This document shows positions 1-6,927 of a stretch of 8,795 nt of DNA, one piece after another. Below the pieces are notes generated by a model. It worked only from the letters and a program-made list of their open reading frames with translations. It did not search any database and had not been told where the DNA came from. Made by a program: the position numbers and the translations under genes. This DNA is from an uncultured Collinsella sp. (GTDB taxonomy: Bacteria; Actinomycetota; Coriobacteriia; Coriobacteriales; Coriobacteriaceae). The stretch covers positions 1 to 8,795 of the forward strand of contig CABUBY010000070.1 of assembly GCA_902489955.1 (NCBI GenBank), read 5' to 3'. The first letter of the stretch is position 1. The number at the start of each line of letters is the position of its first letter.

Positions 1-5
1 CGAGC

Positions 6-30
6 CGGAGAGCACTTAATGTGCTCTCCG
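6..30. repeat. Perfect 10-bp inverted repeat (hairpin) downstream of the cell-wall hydrolase gene
   Basis: Arms at 6-15 (CGGAGAGCAC) and 21-30 (GTGCTCTCCG) are exact reverse complements around a TTAAT loop. It lies 64 bp beyond the stop codon of the minus-strand hydrolase gene, where a terminator is expected. No T-run follows on either strand: the minus-strand bases after the stem read GCTCG, up to the window edge. It is therefore not a canonical intrinsic terminator. It could be an mRNA 3'-end stabiliser, a Rho-linked stop or a protein-binding palindrome. Confidence 0.55.
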
Positions 31-94
31 TGCGAGCAGGACTGCCCGAGCAGGCAACCTTATGCCCCTCGGACTGTCCCGGACCAAACCGCAG

Positions 95-1300
95 CTACGA
101 CAGCGCAATACCGCCAAGCCAGCCCCAACGCACGCCAGAGCCAGTGCCATAGAAGCTAATAAACGAATCAAGCGACTTAGACGTAATGGCACCCTCGTTG
201 CTCATAACGATGCCGCCGCCAACGTAGATACCCACATGACCGTAGATAAGGCCCGGAGCACCCGTGCCGCTGTGCGAGGAATCGGCCACGATCATGCCCA
301 CCTGCAGCGCCGAGCGGTCGGAGCTATAGCACCAGGCGTTAAACATGTCGCACGCATTGCCTCCAAAGTAGCCAACGCCGGCGTTACGGAAGACATTGGT
401 GACCCACGCCGCGCACCAGTTCTGACCCGGCGAAGGCGTGGAGTAGCACGCGTTGACGACAGCCTGCTGCTTGCCCGAGCCGGCATTCTGCTGCGGAGTT
501 CCGGGCGCGTACGATCCACCACCCGAGCTCGAACCACCCGAGTAGGAATTGTTCTTGTTCGCGGCAGCCGCGGCAGCGGCAGCCTTCCTAGCGGCCTCCT
601 CAGCCTGGGCAGCAGCGAGGATCTCGGAATCGCGCTGAGCCATGAGCTCCTTGACGTCGTCGGAAAGACCGTTCAGCACGGTCTGGACTTCTTGCTGCTT
701 GGCCTGCATGTCCTGCATCTGGGCAGTCTGCTGGTCCTTGAGCTTCTCTAAGTCGGCCTTCTGCGACTCGAGCTCGGTCTTTTGCGCATCGAGCTCTTCC
801 TGGATGGTCTGAATGTCCTCGATGGCGTCGCGGTCGCTCTTGTTGATCTTCTCAACGTAATGCGCGTTGGCGACGAGTTCCTCAAACGAGCCAGAGGCCA
901 GCAGCAGCGACAGGATGTTCGTGCCGCCGGACTTGTAGCTGGCGGCCACGCGATCGGAAAGGTCGTTGCGCTTCTTCTTGAGCTCGGCCTTCTTTTCATC
1001 GATCTGGGCCTGCGTGTCGTCAATCTTGCCCTGGACATTCTCGATGTCGTTGAGGGTCTGGGCATTCTTGTTGGCCAGCGCCGCATACTCATTTGCGATG
1101 CTGTCGAGCTGGGCCTGAACCTCGTCGAGCTGGGCCTGGGCGGCATTCAGTTTATCGGTGGTTTCTTTGGAAGCCTCCGCCGCATGGGCGCGAGCGGGCA
1201 GGCCAAAAAGAACTGCCGCAGAAGCGGCGCCGAACAGGGCCTTGAGGGCAGTGCGGCGCGAGAGCTCCTGGGAAAGGATGGAATCGCTGTTTGGTGACAT
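95..1300 (-). CDS. Secreted coiled-coil peptidoglycan hydrolase with C-terminal CHAP/NlpC-P60-like domain
   Basis: A 401-residue exported protein, probably cleaving peptidoglycan outside the membrane. Residues 14-20 (SRRTALK) resemble a twin-arginine motif, followed by a hydrophobic stretch and an AHA/A cleavage site near residue 40. Residues 45-230 are heptad-rich coiled coil, interrupted by a hydrophobic hinge (NILSLLLASGSFEELV, 128-143) typical of PcsB/CwlO/RipC proteins. An Ala-rich segment and a Ser/Gly linker (229-275) lead to a catalytic domain with a likely nucleophile Cys296 in NWCAAWV, His355 in YGHVGIYVGGG, and Asn368/Glu369 as a candidate third residue. Cys285, Cys317 and Cys324 could form disulfides. 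The start is supported by GGAG at 1306-1309, five bases upstream. A TATAAA at 1322-1327 (minus strand) could be its -10, but no good -35 is seen. It is transcribed away from galE and functionally unrelated to the sugar genes. The exact family (CHAP versus NlpC/P60) is uncertain. Confidence 0.85.
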   Translation of the reverse strand: MSPNSDSILSQELSRRTALKALFGAASAAVLFGLPARAHAAEASKETTDKLNAAQAQLDEVQAQLDSIANEYAALANKNAQTLNDIENVQGKIDDTQAQIDEKKAELKKKRNDLSDRVAASYKSGGTNILSLLLASGSFEELVANAHYVEKINKSDRDAIEDIQTIQEELDAQKTELESQKADLEKLKDQQTAQMQDMQAKQQEVQTVLNGLSDDVKELMAQRDSEILAAAQAEEAARKAAAAAAAANKNNSYSGGSSSGGGSYAPGTPQQNAGSGKQQAVVNACYSTPSPGQNWCAAWVTNVFRNAGVGYFGGNACDMFNAWCYSSDRSALQVGMIVADSSHSGTGAPGLIYGHVGIYVGGGIVMSNEGAITSKSLDSFISFYGTGSGVRWGWLGGIALS

Positions 1301-1523
1301 ATGTACTCCGTTACATGCTTATTTATATGTCGCTCAACTCATACATATTAGCGTACATATGGCGCGTCCCAACGATTTCCACGAACGGCAGGAAACTGCA
1401 AGGTCAGCGGCTCGTAAGCAAATGCCAAAGATCAGGTTATGCGTACGCAAGCTCTTCTATGAGTACGTTAGCACAATCCTCTGCTTTTCCTACAGCGCAC
1501 GATTTGGGCGTCCCTGCCTGCGC

Positions 1524-1529
1524 TATACT
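1524..1529 (+). promoter_or_regulatory. Putative -10 box of galE promoter
   Basis: TATACT matches the sigma-A -10 consensus at five of six positions. It would place transcription start near 1536, giving a leader of about 30 bases containing the galE ribosome binding site. The -35 is weak: GATTTG lies 17 bases upstream and matches poorly. Activator dependence or a different upstream element is possible. Confidence 0.45.
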
Positions 1530-1556
1530 CCCCTGGAGAAGTGTTCCTGATTCGAT

Positions 1557-1561
1557 AGGAG
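1557..1561 (+). promoter_or_regulatory. galE ribosome binding site (fixes the start codon)
   Basis: AGGAG is followed by five bases and the ATG at 1567. The reading frame stays open upstream to 1291, but no Shine-Dalgarno sequence or conserved residues support a longer protein. This site settles the start. Confidence 0.85.
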
Positions 1562-1566
1562 ACTAC

Positions 1567-2628
1567 ATGTCCAAAGCACTCGACCCCAAAGACACCTGTG
1601 TCCTCGTTACCGGTGGCGCCGGCTTTATCGGCTCGCACACCGTCGTTCAGCTGCTCGAGGGTGGCTACCAGGTCGTCATCGTCGATGATCTCTCCAACTC
1701 CAGCGCCGTCGCCGTCGACCGCGTCAAGACCATCGTGGGCGACGAGGCCGCCAAGAACCTCACCTTCTACGAAGCCAACGTGCTCGACCGCGATGCGATG
1801 AACAAGATCTTCGATACCCATCAGATCGACCGCGTCATCCACTTTGCCGGCTTTAAGGCCGTCGGCGAGTCGGTGAGCAAGCCCGTCGAGTACTACCACA
1901 ACAACATCGAGAACACACTGGTGCTCATCGACGTCATGCGCAACCATGGCTGCAAGTCCATCATCTTCTCGAGCTCCTCGACCGTCTACGGCGACCCGGA
2001 CAACCCGCCCGTCACCGAGGAGGATCCTAAGAAGCCCGCGACCAACCCCTATGGTTGGACCAAGTGGATGATCGAGCAGATCCTTATGGACGTCCACACC
2101 GCCGACCCCGAGTGGGACGTCGTGCTACTCCGTTATTTCAATCCCATCGGCGCCCATCCGTCGGGCCTGATCGGCGAGGATCCCAAGGGCATCCCCAACA
2201 ACCTGGTGCCCTATGTCGCCCAGGTCGCCGTGGGCAAGCTCGAGGCCGTTCAGGTCTTTGGCAACGACTACCCCACCCCCGACGGCACCGGCGTGCGCGA
2301 TTACATCCACGTGTGCGATCTGGCATCTGGTCACGTGGCCGCCCTCAACTGGATGAACGGCAAGACCGGCGTCGAGATCTTTAACTTGGGCACCGGCACC
2401 GGCACCTCGGTACTCGAGGTCGTCGCCGCCTTCTCCAAGGCTTGTGGCAAGGAGCTGCCCTACGTGATCCGCGAGCGCCGCGCCGGCGACATCGCTGCCA
2501 ACTGGTGCGATGCCTCCAAGGCCGAGCGCATGATGGGCTGGAAGGCCCAGTACGACATCGCGGACATGTGCCGCGATAGCTGGAACTGGCAGAGCCACAA
2601 CCCCAACGGCTTCGCCGACGCCGAGTAG
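1567..2628 (+). CDS. galE: UDP-glucose 4-epimerase (GalE)
   Basis: Cytoplasmic NAD-dependent epimerase of the extended SDR family, interconverting UDP-glucose and UDP-galactose in the Leloir pathway. The 353-residue length is normal (E. coli 338). The Rossmann motif VTGGAGFIGSH spans residues 14-24. The catalytic residues are Ser137 (in SSSSTVYG), Tyr162 and Lys166 (YGWTK), each offset by 13 from E. coli Ser124, Tyr149 and Lys153. RYFNPIGA (189-196) and RERRAGD (302-308) are typical substrate-side motifs. The residue matching E. coli Tyr299, which gates substrate size, is Asn312 here, so some activity on UDP-N-acetylhexosamines is possible but unproven. It is a single-gene unit: own promoter, and a strong terminator after the stop. 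The family call is secure. Confidence 0.97.
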   Translation: MSKALDPKDTCVLVTGGAGFIGSHTVVQLLEGGYQVVIVDDLSNSSAVAVDRVKTIVGDEAAKNLTFYEANVLDRDAMNKIFDTHQIDRVIHFAGFKAVGESVSKPVEYYHNNIENTLVLIDVMRNHGCKSIIFSSSSTVYGDPDNPPVTEEDPKKPATNPYGWTKWMIEQILMDVHTADPEWDVVLLRYFNPIGAHPSGLIGEDPKGIPNNLVPYVAQVAVGKLEAVQVFGNDYPTPDGTGVRDYIHVCDLASGHVAALNWMNGKTGVEIFNLGTGTGTSVLEVVAAFSKACGKELPYVIRERRAGDIAANWCDASKAERMMGWKAQYDIADMCRDSWNWQSHNPNGFADAE

Positions 2629-2650
2629 CAAAAACCTACATACCGCTCTT

Positions 2651-2684
2651 GCCCCGATCTCACGTTGTGAGGTCGGGGCTTTTT
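2651..2684 (+). terminator. Rho-independent terminator of galE
   Basis: A 13-bp stem, 2651-2663 with 2667-2679, has one G-T wobble, a GTT loop and five T residues at 2680-2684. It begins 22 bases after the galE stop and insulates malQ from galE. Confidence 0.93.
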
Positions 2685-2733
2685 CATGACATGTAACCAT
2701 TCGCCGAAAATCGACCAACTTTTTTATCTTGCC

Positions 2734-2763
2734 TGTACATGTTTAAACAACATGTTTTACAAT
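2734..2763 (+). promoter_or_regulatory. Putative malQ promoter
   Basis: TGTACA at 2734-2739 (four of six matches to the -35 consensus) and TACAAT at 2758-2763 (five of six to the -10) are 18 bases apart. Transcription would start near 2770, giving a leader of about 79 bases. The leader contains a GGAGG at 2786-2790 that has no start codon at a usable distance. The spacer is filled by a 19-bp dyad (see the separate entry). Confidence 0.55.
2737..2755. promoter_or_regulatory. Operator-like dyad overlapping the malQ promoter
   Basis: ACATGTT (2737-2743) and AACATGT (2749-2755) are perfect inverted repeats around TAAAC. The central TGTTTAAACA (2740-2749) is itself a perfect palindrome. The dyad occupies the -35/-10 spacer, where a bound dimer would block RNA polymerase. 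It lacks the CG-centred core usual for LacI/MalR-type operators, so the regulator family cannot be named. No regulator gene lies in the window. Confidence 0.5.
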
Positions 2764-2835
2764 AGGCGTATCGAATCAGAACATCGGAGGCGGACTGCAC
2801 ACCCATCGGCAGGCCGACCCCACAACAAGAAGGTT

Positions 2836-2841
2836 GGTGAG
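2836..2841 (+). promoter_or_regulatory. malQ ribosome binding site (favours ATG at 2849)
   Basis: GGTGAG matches the distal part of the anti-Shine-Dalgarno complement (GGTGA) and lies seven bases before ATG 2849. Alternative starts are TTG at 2834 and GTG at 2837. An AAGAAGG (2827-2833) precedes them but lies too close to either. MalQ homologues typically begin with a short M-x-RASG sequence, which also favours 2849. Confidence 0.6.
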
Positions 2842-2848
2842 CGCATTC

Positions 2849-4354
2849 ATGGAGCGTGCAAGCGGCGTCCTCATGCCCGTCTCATCTCTGCCCGGACCAT
2901 ACGGAATCGGCGGCTTTGGTTGGAATGCCTACGACTTCGTCGATTTTCTCGCCTCGTGCAAACAACATTACTGGCAGATTCTGCCCCTTACGACGACGAG
3001 CTATGGCGACTCACCCTATCAGTCGTTCTCGGCCCGTGCGGGCAACCCCAATTTCATCGACTTTGCCGAGCTTATCGAGGCCGGCTATCTAGAACAGCGC
3101 GATATCGACGGTGTGTATCTGGGCTCCGACCCCAACAACGTTGACTATGGCGCGATTTTTAGCGGTCGCCGCCAGATTCTCGACCGTGCCGCCGAACGCT
3201 TCGCCTCCAACAAGCCAGCCGATTTCGACGACTTTGTCCAGGCAAACGAAGACTGGCTCATTCCCTACTGCGAGTTCATGACCGTCAAAGAGGAGTGCGG
3301 ACTCAAGGCCTTTTGGGAGTGGCCCGCAGAACTGCGCACCCGCGGCGAAGCATCTGCCAAGGTCTGCGCCGCCCATCCCGCGCGCATGCTCTACCACCAG
3401 ATGACGCAGTACTTCTTCGACCGCCAATGGAGCCGCCTCAAGGCATACGCCAACGAGCGCGACATTCTCATCATCGGCGACCTGCCCATCTACGTCTCGC
3501 GCGACTCCGTCGAGATGTGGGCAAGCCCCGAGCTCTTTAAGATCGACGCCGACGGCAACCCCGTCAGTGTCGCCGGCACACCGCCCGACCAGTTCTCCGC
3601 CACCGGCCAGTACTGGGGCAACCCCATCTACGACTGGGACGCCATGGAGTCCGACGGCTTCTCCTGGTGGGAGGGCCGCATTCGCGCCGCCCTCGACATG
3701 TACGACGTCATCCGCCTGGATCACTTCCGCGGCTTCGAGGCCTATTGGGAGGTGCCGTTCTCCTCGCCCGATTCGTCCTACGGTTCGTGGACGCAGGGTC
3801 CCGGCCTCAAGTTCTTCAAGACGCTCGAGGAAAAGCTCGGCACGCTGCCCATCATCGCCGAGGACCTGGGCTTCCTCACCCCCGGCGTCATCGACATGCG
3901 CGACAACTCGGGCTTCCCCGGCATGAAGATCCTGCAGTTTGCCTTTGAGGGTACCAACTCGTACTACCTGCCGCATAACTACATCGCCAACACCGTCGCC
4001 TATGTGGGCACCCACGACAACGAGACGGCGCGCGGTTGGTTTGAGGGAACGGCCACCCCGCGTCAGCGCGAGCAGGCAGCCCTGTACACCCATCAGCAGG
4101 CCGGCGAACCCATCGCCGACGCGCTCAACCGAACCATCGCAGCCAGCGTGAGCGACACGTGCATCTACACCATGCAGGACCTGCTCAACTTGGGCAACGA
4201 GGCGCGCATCAACACCCCTGCCACGCTGGGCGGCAACTGGACCTGGCGCATGCTCGACGGCGCCATCACCCGCGAGCTCGAGCACAAACTCACTGACTGG
4301 ACCGAGACCTACTTCCGCATCCCGTCGGAAGCCAAAATCGAGCTTCCTCAATAG
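2849..4354 (+). CDS. malQ: 4-alpha-glucanotransferase (amylomaltase, GH77)
   Basis: Cytoplasmic enzyme that transfers alpha-1,4-glucan segments between maltodextrins, releasing glucose and making longer chains suitable for phosphorolysis. At 501 residues it has the usual length of the compact bacterial GH77 type. The N-terminal RASGVLMPVSSLPGPYGIG is a family hallmark. Catalytic residues are visible: nucleophile Asp291 in RLDHFRG, acid/base Glu338 in IIAEDLG, and the transition-state pair region THDNE (388-392). Asp291 and Glu338 sit two residues before Thermus aquaticus Asp293 and Glu340. The substrate-covering loop GTPPDQFSATGQYWGNP is intact. It has its own promoter with a candidate operator and is followed, 128 bp later, by glgP on the same strand. 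MalQ and GlgP are standard partners in maltodextrin or glycogen breakdown. No frameshift or missing motif is seen. Confidence 0.97.
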   Translation: MERASGVLMPVSSLPGPYGIGGFGWNAYDFVDFLASCKQHYWQILPLTTTSYGDSPYQSFSARAGNPNFIDFAELIEAGYLEQRDIDGVYLGSDPNNVDYGAIFSGRRQILDRAAERFASNKPADFDDFVQANEDWLIPYCEFMTVKEECGLKAFWEWPAELRTRGEASAKVCAAHPARMLYHQMTQYFFDRQWSRLKAYANERDILIIGDLPIYVSRDSVEMWASPELFKIDADGNPVSVAGTPPDQFSATGQYWGNPIYDWDAMESDGFSWWEGRIRAALDMYDVIRLDHFRGFEAYWEVPFSSPDSSYGSWTQGPGLKFFKTLEEKLGTLPIIAEDLGFLTPGVIDMRDNSGFPGMKILQFAFEGTNSYYLPHNYIANTVAYVGTHDNETARGWFEGTATPRQREQAALYTHQQAGEPIADALNRTIAASVSDTCIYTMQDLLNLGNEARINTPATLGGNWTWRMLDGAITRELEHKLTDWTETYFRIPSEAKIELPQ

Positions 4355-4402
4355 GAGCTACCGCGCCCGACCCCTCCCCACCGTGCGGACGCGCTTGCTT
4401 TT

Positions 4403-4436
4403 CCCGCGCGAGGCCACCCCAATCCCCTCGCGCGGG
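4403..4436 (+). terminator. Hairpin between malQ and glgP, weak or leaky terminator
   Basis: CCCGCGCGAGG (4403-4413) pairs perfectly with CCTCGCGCGGG (4426-4436) around a 12-base loop. The following bases are CTTCTT, a poor T-tract. It starts 48 bases after the malQ stop. Since no convincing promoter precedes glgP, partial termination with read-through is the simplest reading. Confidence 0.6.
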
Positions 4437-4472
4437 CTTCTTATGAATTGCAGACATGAAACAACCCATCAC

Positions 4473-4477
4473 AGGAG
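4473..4477 (+). promoter_or_regulatory. glgP ribosome binding site (fixes the start codon)
   Basis: AGGAG with a five-base spacer before ATG 4483. An in-frame upstream ATG at 4456 would add nine residues, but it has no Shine-Dalgarno sequence and would place the strong site inside the gene. ATG 4483 is preferred. Confidence 0.85.
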
Positions 4478-4482
4478 AAAAC

Positions 4483-6750
4483 ATGCCCCAAATTAACCTC
4501 ATGGAACTCGCCGAGCAGTCTTTTGGCACCTCGCTCGAGCAGCTCGACGACCGTCGCATTTACAAGCTGCTGGTCAAACTCGTGCAGGAGCGCTCCGCCG
4601 CCTGCCCGCTCAACAACGGCAAGAAAAAGCTCTATTACATTTCCGCCGAATTTTTGATCGGCAAGCTGCTCATCAACAACATGATCGACCTCGGCATCTA
4701 CGACGAGGTTAAGGACCAGCTCACCGCCGCAGGTCACGACCTCAACAAGATCGAGGAATTCGAGGTCGAGCCGTCACTCGGCAACGGCGGCCTGGGCCGC
4801 TTGGCCGCATGCTTCCTGGATTCCATCGCCACGCTGGGCTTGACCGGCGATGGCGTGGGCCTCAACTATCACTACGGTCTGTTCCGTCAGCGCTTTGTCG
4901 ACAACCAGCAGAAGGCCGTCCCCGACGAGTGGCTCGGTGAGCAGGACATCCTAGTCGACGATGACCGCTCCTACACCGTCGAGTTCGGCGATTTTGCCGT
5001 TACTTCCAAGCTCGTCAACATCGATGTGCCCGGTTACGGCCAGCCCACCAAGAACCGCCTGCGCCTGTTCGACCTGGCAAGCGTCGACGACGGCCTGGTC
5101 CCCGGCAGCTCCATCGACTTCGACAAGACCGAGATCGCCAAGAACCTCACCTTGTTCCTCTACCCCGACGATTCCGACGAGCAGGGCCGCCTACTTCGCA
5201 TCTATCAGGAGTACTTCATGGTGAGCAACGCCGCCCAGCTCCTGATCGACGAGGCCGTCGAGCGCGGCAGCAACCTGCACGATCTGGCCGACTACGCCGT
5301 GGTCCAAATTAACGACACGCACCCCACCATGGTCATCCCCGAGCTCATTCGCTTGCTCACCACCGAGCATGACATCGAGTTTGACGAGGCCGTGACCATC
5401 GTACGCTCCATGGTCGCCTACACTAACCACACGATTCTTGCCGAGGCGCTCGAGAAGTGGCCGCTCGCCAGCCTGCAGAAGGTCTCCCCTGCCATCGCCG
5501 ACATTATCGTCAAGCTCGATGAGATCGCGAAGGCCGAGCACGATGACCCGCGCGTCGCCATCATCGACGAGCACGACACCGTCCACATGGCCCACATGGA
5601 CATCCACTTTGGCTTCTCCATCAACGGCGTAGCCGCCCTCCACACCAAGATCCTGGAGGACACCGAGCTTCATCCGTTCTACGAGATCTATCCCAAGAAG
5701 TTCTCCAACAAGACCAACGGCATCACCTTCCGCCGCTGGATCCATGGGGCCAACCCCGCGCTCGCCAGCCTGCTCGACGATGTGATCGGCACCGACTGGC
5801 GCAGCACCGGCGATCTGAGCAAACTCGCCAAGTTCGCCGACGACAAGGACGTTCTTGAGCGCCTGGCCGCCACCAAGGTCGAAGCCAAGGCCATCATGCG
5901 CCAGTTCATGGCGCTCGAGCAGGGCGTGACCATTCCCTCCAACGCCATCATCGACGTCCAGGTCAAGCGCATCCACGAGTACAAGCGTCAGCAGATGCTC
6001 GCGCTCTACATCATCTGGAAGTACCTCGATATCAAGAACGGCAACAGACCTAAGCACCCCGTCACCATCATCTTTGGCGGCAAGGCGGCGCCTGCCTACA
6101 CTATCGCGCAGGACATCATCCATCTGATCTTGACGCTGTCGCAGTGGATTGCAAACGACCCCGACGTGGCTCCCTACCTGCAGGTCGTCATGATCGAGAA
6201 CTACAACGTCACCGCCGCCGAGCGCGTGATCCCCGCCGCTGACATCTCCGAGCAGATCAGCCTGGCCTCCAAGGAGGCGAGCGGCACCTCCAACATGAAG
6301 TTCATGCTCAACGGCGCCCTAACCCTGTGCACGCTTGACGGCGCCAACGTGGAGATTGCCGAGCTCGTGGGCGACGAGAACATCTACACCTTTGGTGCCT
6401 CGTCCAAACAGGTCGAGCAGCTCTATGCCGACGGCACCTATGACGCCGGTGTGCTCTACCGCAAGCCCGGTATTAAACTGCTGGTGGACTTCATCACCAA
6501 CCCGGCCTTTATGGCGACCGGCAACGCCGAGCGCCTGCAGCGCCTGCACGATGACATTAAGGGCAAGGACTGGTTTATGGCCCTGCTCGACATTGAGGAG
6601 TACATCCAGACCAAGGAGCGCGTGCTGGCCGACTACGAGGACCAGGACGCCTGGATGCGCAAGACGCTGATCAATATCGCCAACGCCGGCACCTTCTCGT
6701 CCGACCGCACCATCTCCCAGTACAACGACGAGATCTGGCACCTGAACTAA
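4483..6750 (+). CDS. glgP: Alpha-glucan (glycogen/maltodextrin) phosphorylase
   Basis: PLP-dependent GT35 enzyme that phosphorolyses terminal alpha-1,4 bonds of glycogen or maltodextrin to glucose-1-phosphate in the cytoplasm. The PLP-binding lysine is Lys606 in EASGTSNMK (598-606). Other core motifs are EPSLGNGGLGRL (96-107), NDTHP (277-281), YTNH (313-316), KTNGIT (410-415) and RIHEYKRQ (496-503). At 755 residues it is compact: about 32 residues shorter than rabbit muscle phosphorylase before GNGGLGRL and a further 29 before NDTHP, so eukaryotic-style N-terminal allosteric parts are absent. Motif variants (Ser for Gly in GTSNMK, Phe for Pro in NGITFRRW, and FGFSINGVA where many have GSHxVNGVA) suggest a distinct Gram-positive subfamily. 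It probably acts with MalQ; whether the physiological substrate is glycogen (GlgP) or imported maltodextrin (MalP) is not decidable here. It ends in a strong terminator. Confidence 0.96.
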   Translation: MPQINLMELAEQSFGTSLEQLDDRRIYKLLVKLVQERSAACPLNNGKKKLYYISAEFLIGKLLINNMIDLGIYDEVKDQLTAAGHDLNKIEEFEVEPSLGNGGLGRLAACFLDSIATLGLTGDGVGLNYHYGLFRQRFVDNQQKAVPDEWLGEQDILVDDDRSYTVEFGDFAVTSKLVNIDVPGYGQPTKNRLRLFDLASVDDGLVPGSSIDFDKTEIAKNLTLFLYPDDSDEQGRLLRIYQEYFMVSNAAQLLIDEAVERGSNLHDLADYAVVQINDTHPTMVIPELIRLLTTEHDIEFDEAVTIVRSMVAYTNHTILAEALEKWPLASLQKVSPAIADIIVKLDEIAKAEHDDPRVAIIDEHDTVHMAHMDIHFGFSINGVAALHTKILEDTELHPFYEIYPKKFSNKTNGITFRRWIHGANPALASLLDDVIGTDWRSTGDLSKLAKFADDKDVLERLAATKVEAKAIMRQFMALEQGVTIPSNAIIDVQVKRIHEYKRQQMLALYIIWKYLDIKNGNRPKHPVTIIFGGKAAPAYTIAQDIIHLILTLSQWIANDPDVAPYLQVVMIENYNVTAAERVIPAADISEQISLASKEASGTSNMKFMLNGALTLCTLDGANVEIAELVGDENIYTFGASSKQVEQLYADGTYDAGVLYRKPGIKLLVDFITNPAFMATGNAERLQRLHDDIKGKDWFMALLDIEEYIQTKERVLADYEDQDAWMRKTLINIANAGTFSSDRTISQYNDEIWHLN

Positions 6751-6778
6751 TTCGCTTCCCTTACCCATCCTCTTGAGA

Positions 6779-6810
6779 AACGGAGTCGTGGCAACACGGC
6801 TCCGTTTTTT
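6779..6810 (+). terminator. Rho-independent terminator of glgP
   Basis: A 12-bp stem, 6779-6790 with 6795-6806, has one G-T wobble, a GCAA tetraloop and a run of six T (6805-6810). It begins 28 bases after the glgP stop. The reverse direction has only TTTCTC, so it acts mainly on the plus strand. Confidence 0.94.
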
Positions 6811-6847
6811 GTGCCCCTGTGTTGTCCGTGACCTGCCTCGACCAAAA

Positions 6848-6904
6848 ATCTCGACCTGCAACATCTAGCCGACAAAATTGAGTCTACCTGTTACAGATCA
6901 AGAC
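6848..6904 (-). repeat. 57-bp quasi-palindromic element, copy 1
   Basis: Its 16-base ends are imperfect inverted repeats (12 of 16 matches), each carrying the conserved CTGYAACA / TGTTACAG core. Read on the minus strand it matches copy 2 at 43 of 57 positions without gaps. The match includes an asymmetric CTCAATTT block in the centre, which sets its orientation as opposite to copy 2. Function unknown. Confidence 0.75.
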
Positions 6905-6927
6905 GGAAGGACAGGCAGCTCGACGCT

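Noticed and set aside
62..751. Long plus-strand open frame opposite the hydrolase gene
   Set aside because: It is antisense to a gene with clear signal, coiled-coil and catalytic motifs, has no ribosome binding site and shows no recognisable domain; typical of GC-rich antisense frames.
1296..1360. Repeated ACATAT-like motifs and AT-rich stretch upstream of the hydrolase gene
   Set aside because: Low-complexity AT-rich promoter DNA with irregular spacing; one copy includes the start codon itself, so an operator array is not supported.
1440..1449. TGCGTACGCA palindrome in the divergent promoter region
   Set aside because: Only 10 bp, isolated, and not placed against a recognisable promoter; expected by chance in GC-rich DNA.
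1291..1566. In-frame upstream extension of galE
   Set aside because: The frame is open for 92 more codons, but there is no ribosome binding site, the translated residues resemble no GalE sequence, and the strong AGGAG before 1567 fixes the start.
2719..2726. T-run upstream of malQ as a second terminator
   Set aside because: No stable stem precedes it; the galE terminator is the hairpin at 2651-2684.
2786..2790. GGAGG in the malQ leader, as a sign of a leader peptide
   Set aside because: No ATG, GTG or TTG lies at a usable distance downstream, so no leader peptide can be supported.
3089..4351. 420-codon minus-strand frame opposite malQ
   Set aside because: MalQ on the plus strand is complete with catalytic residues; the opposite frame has no domain or start signal.
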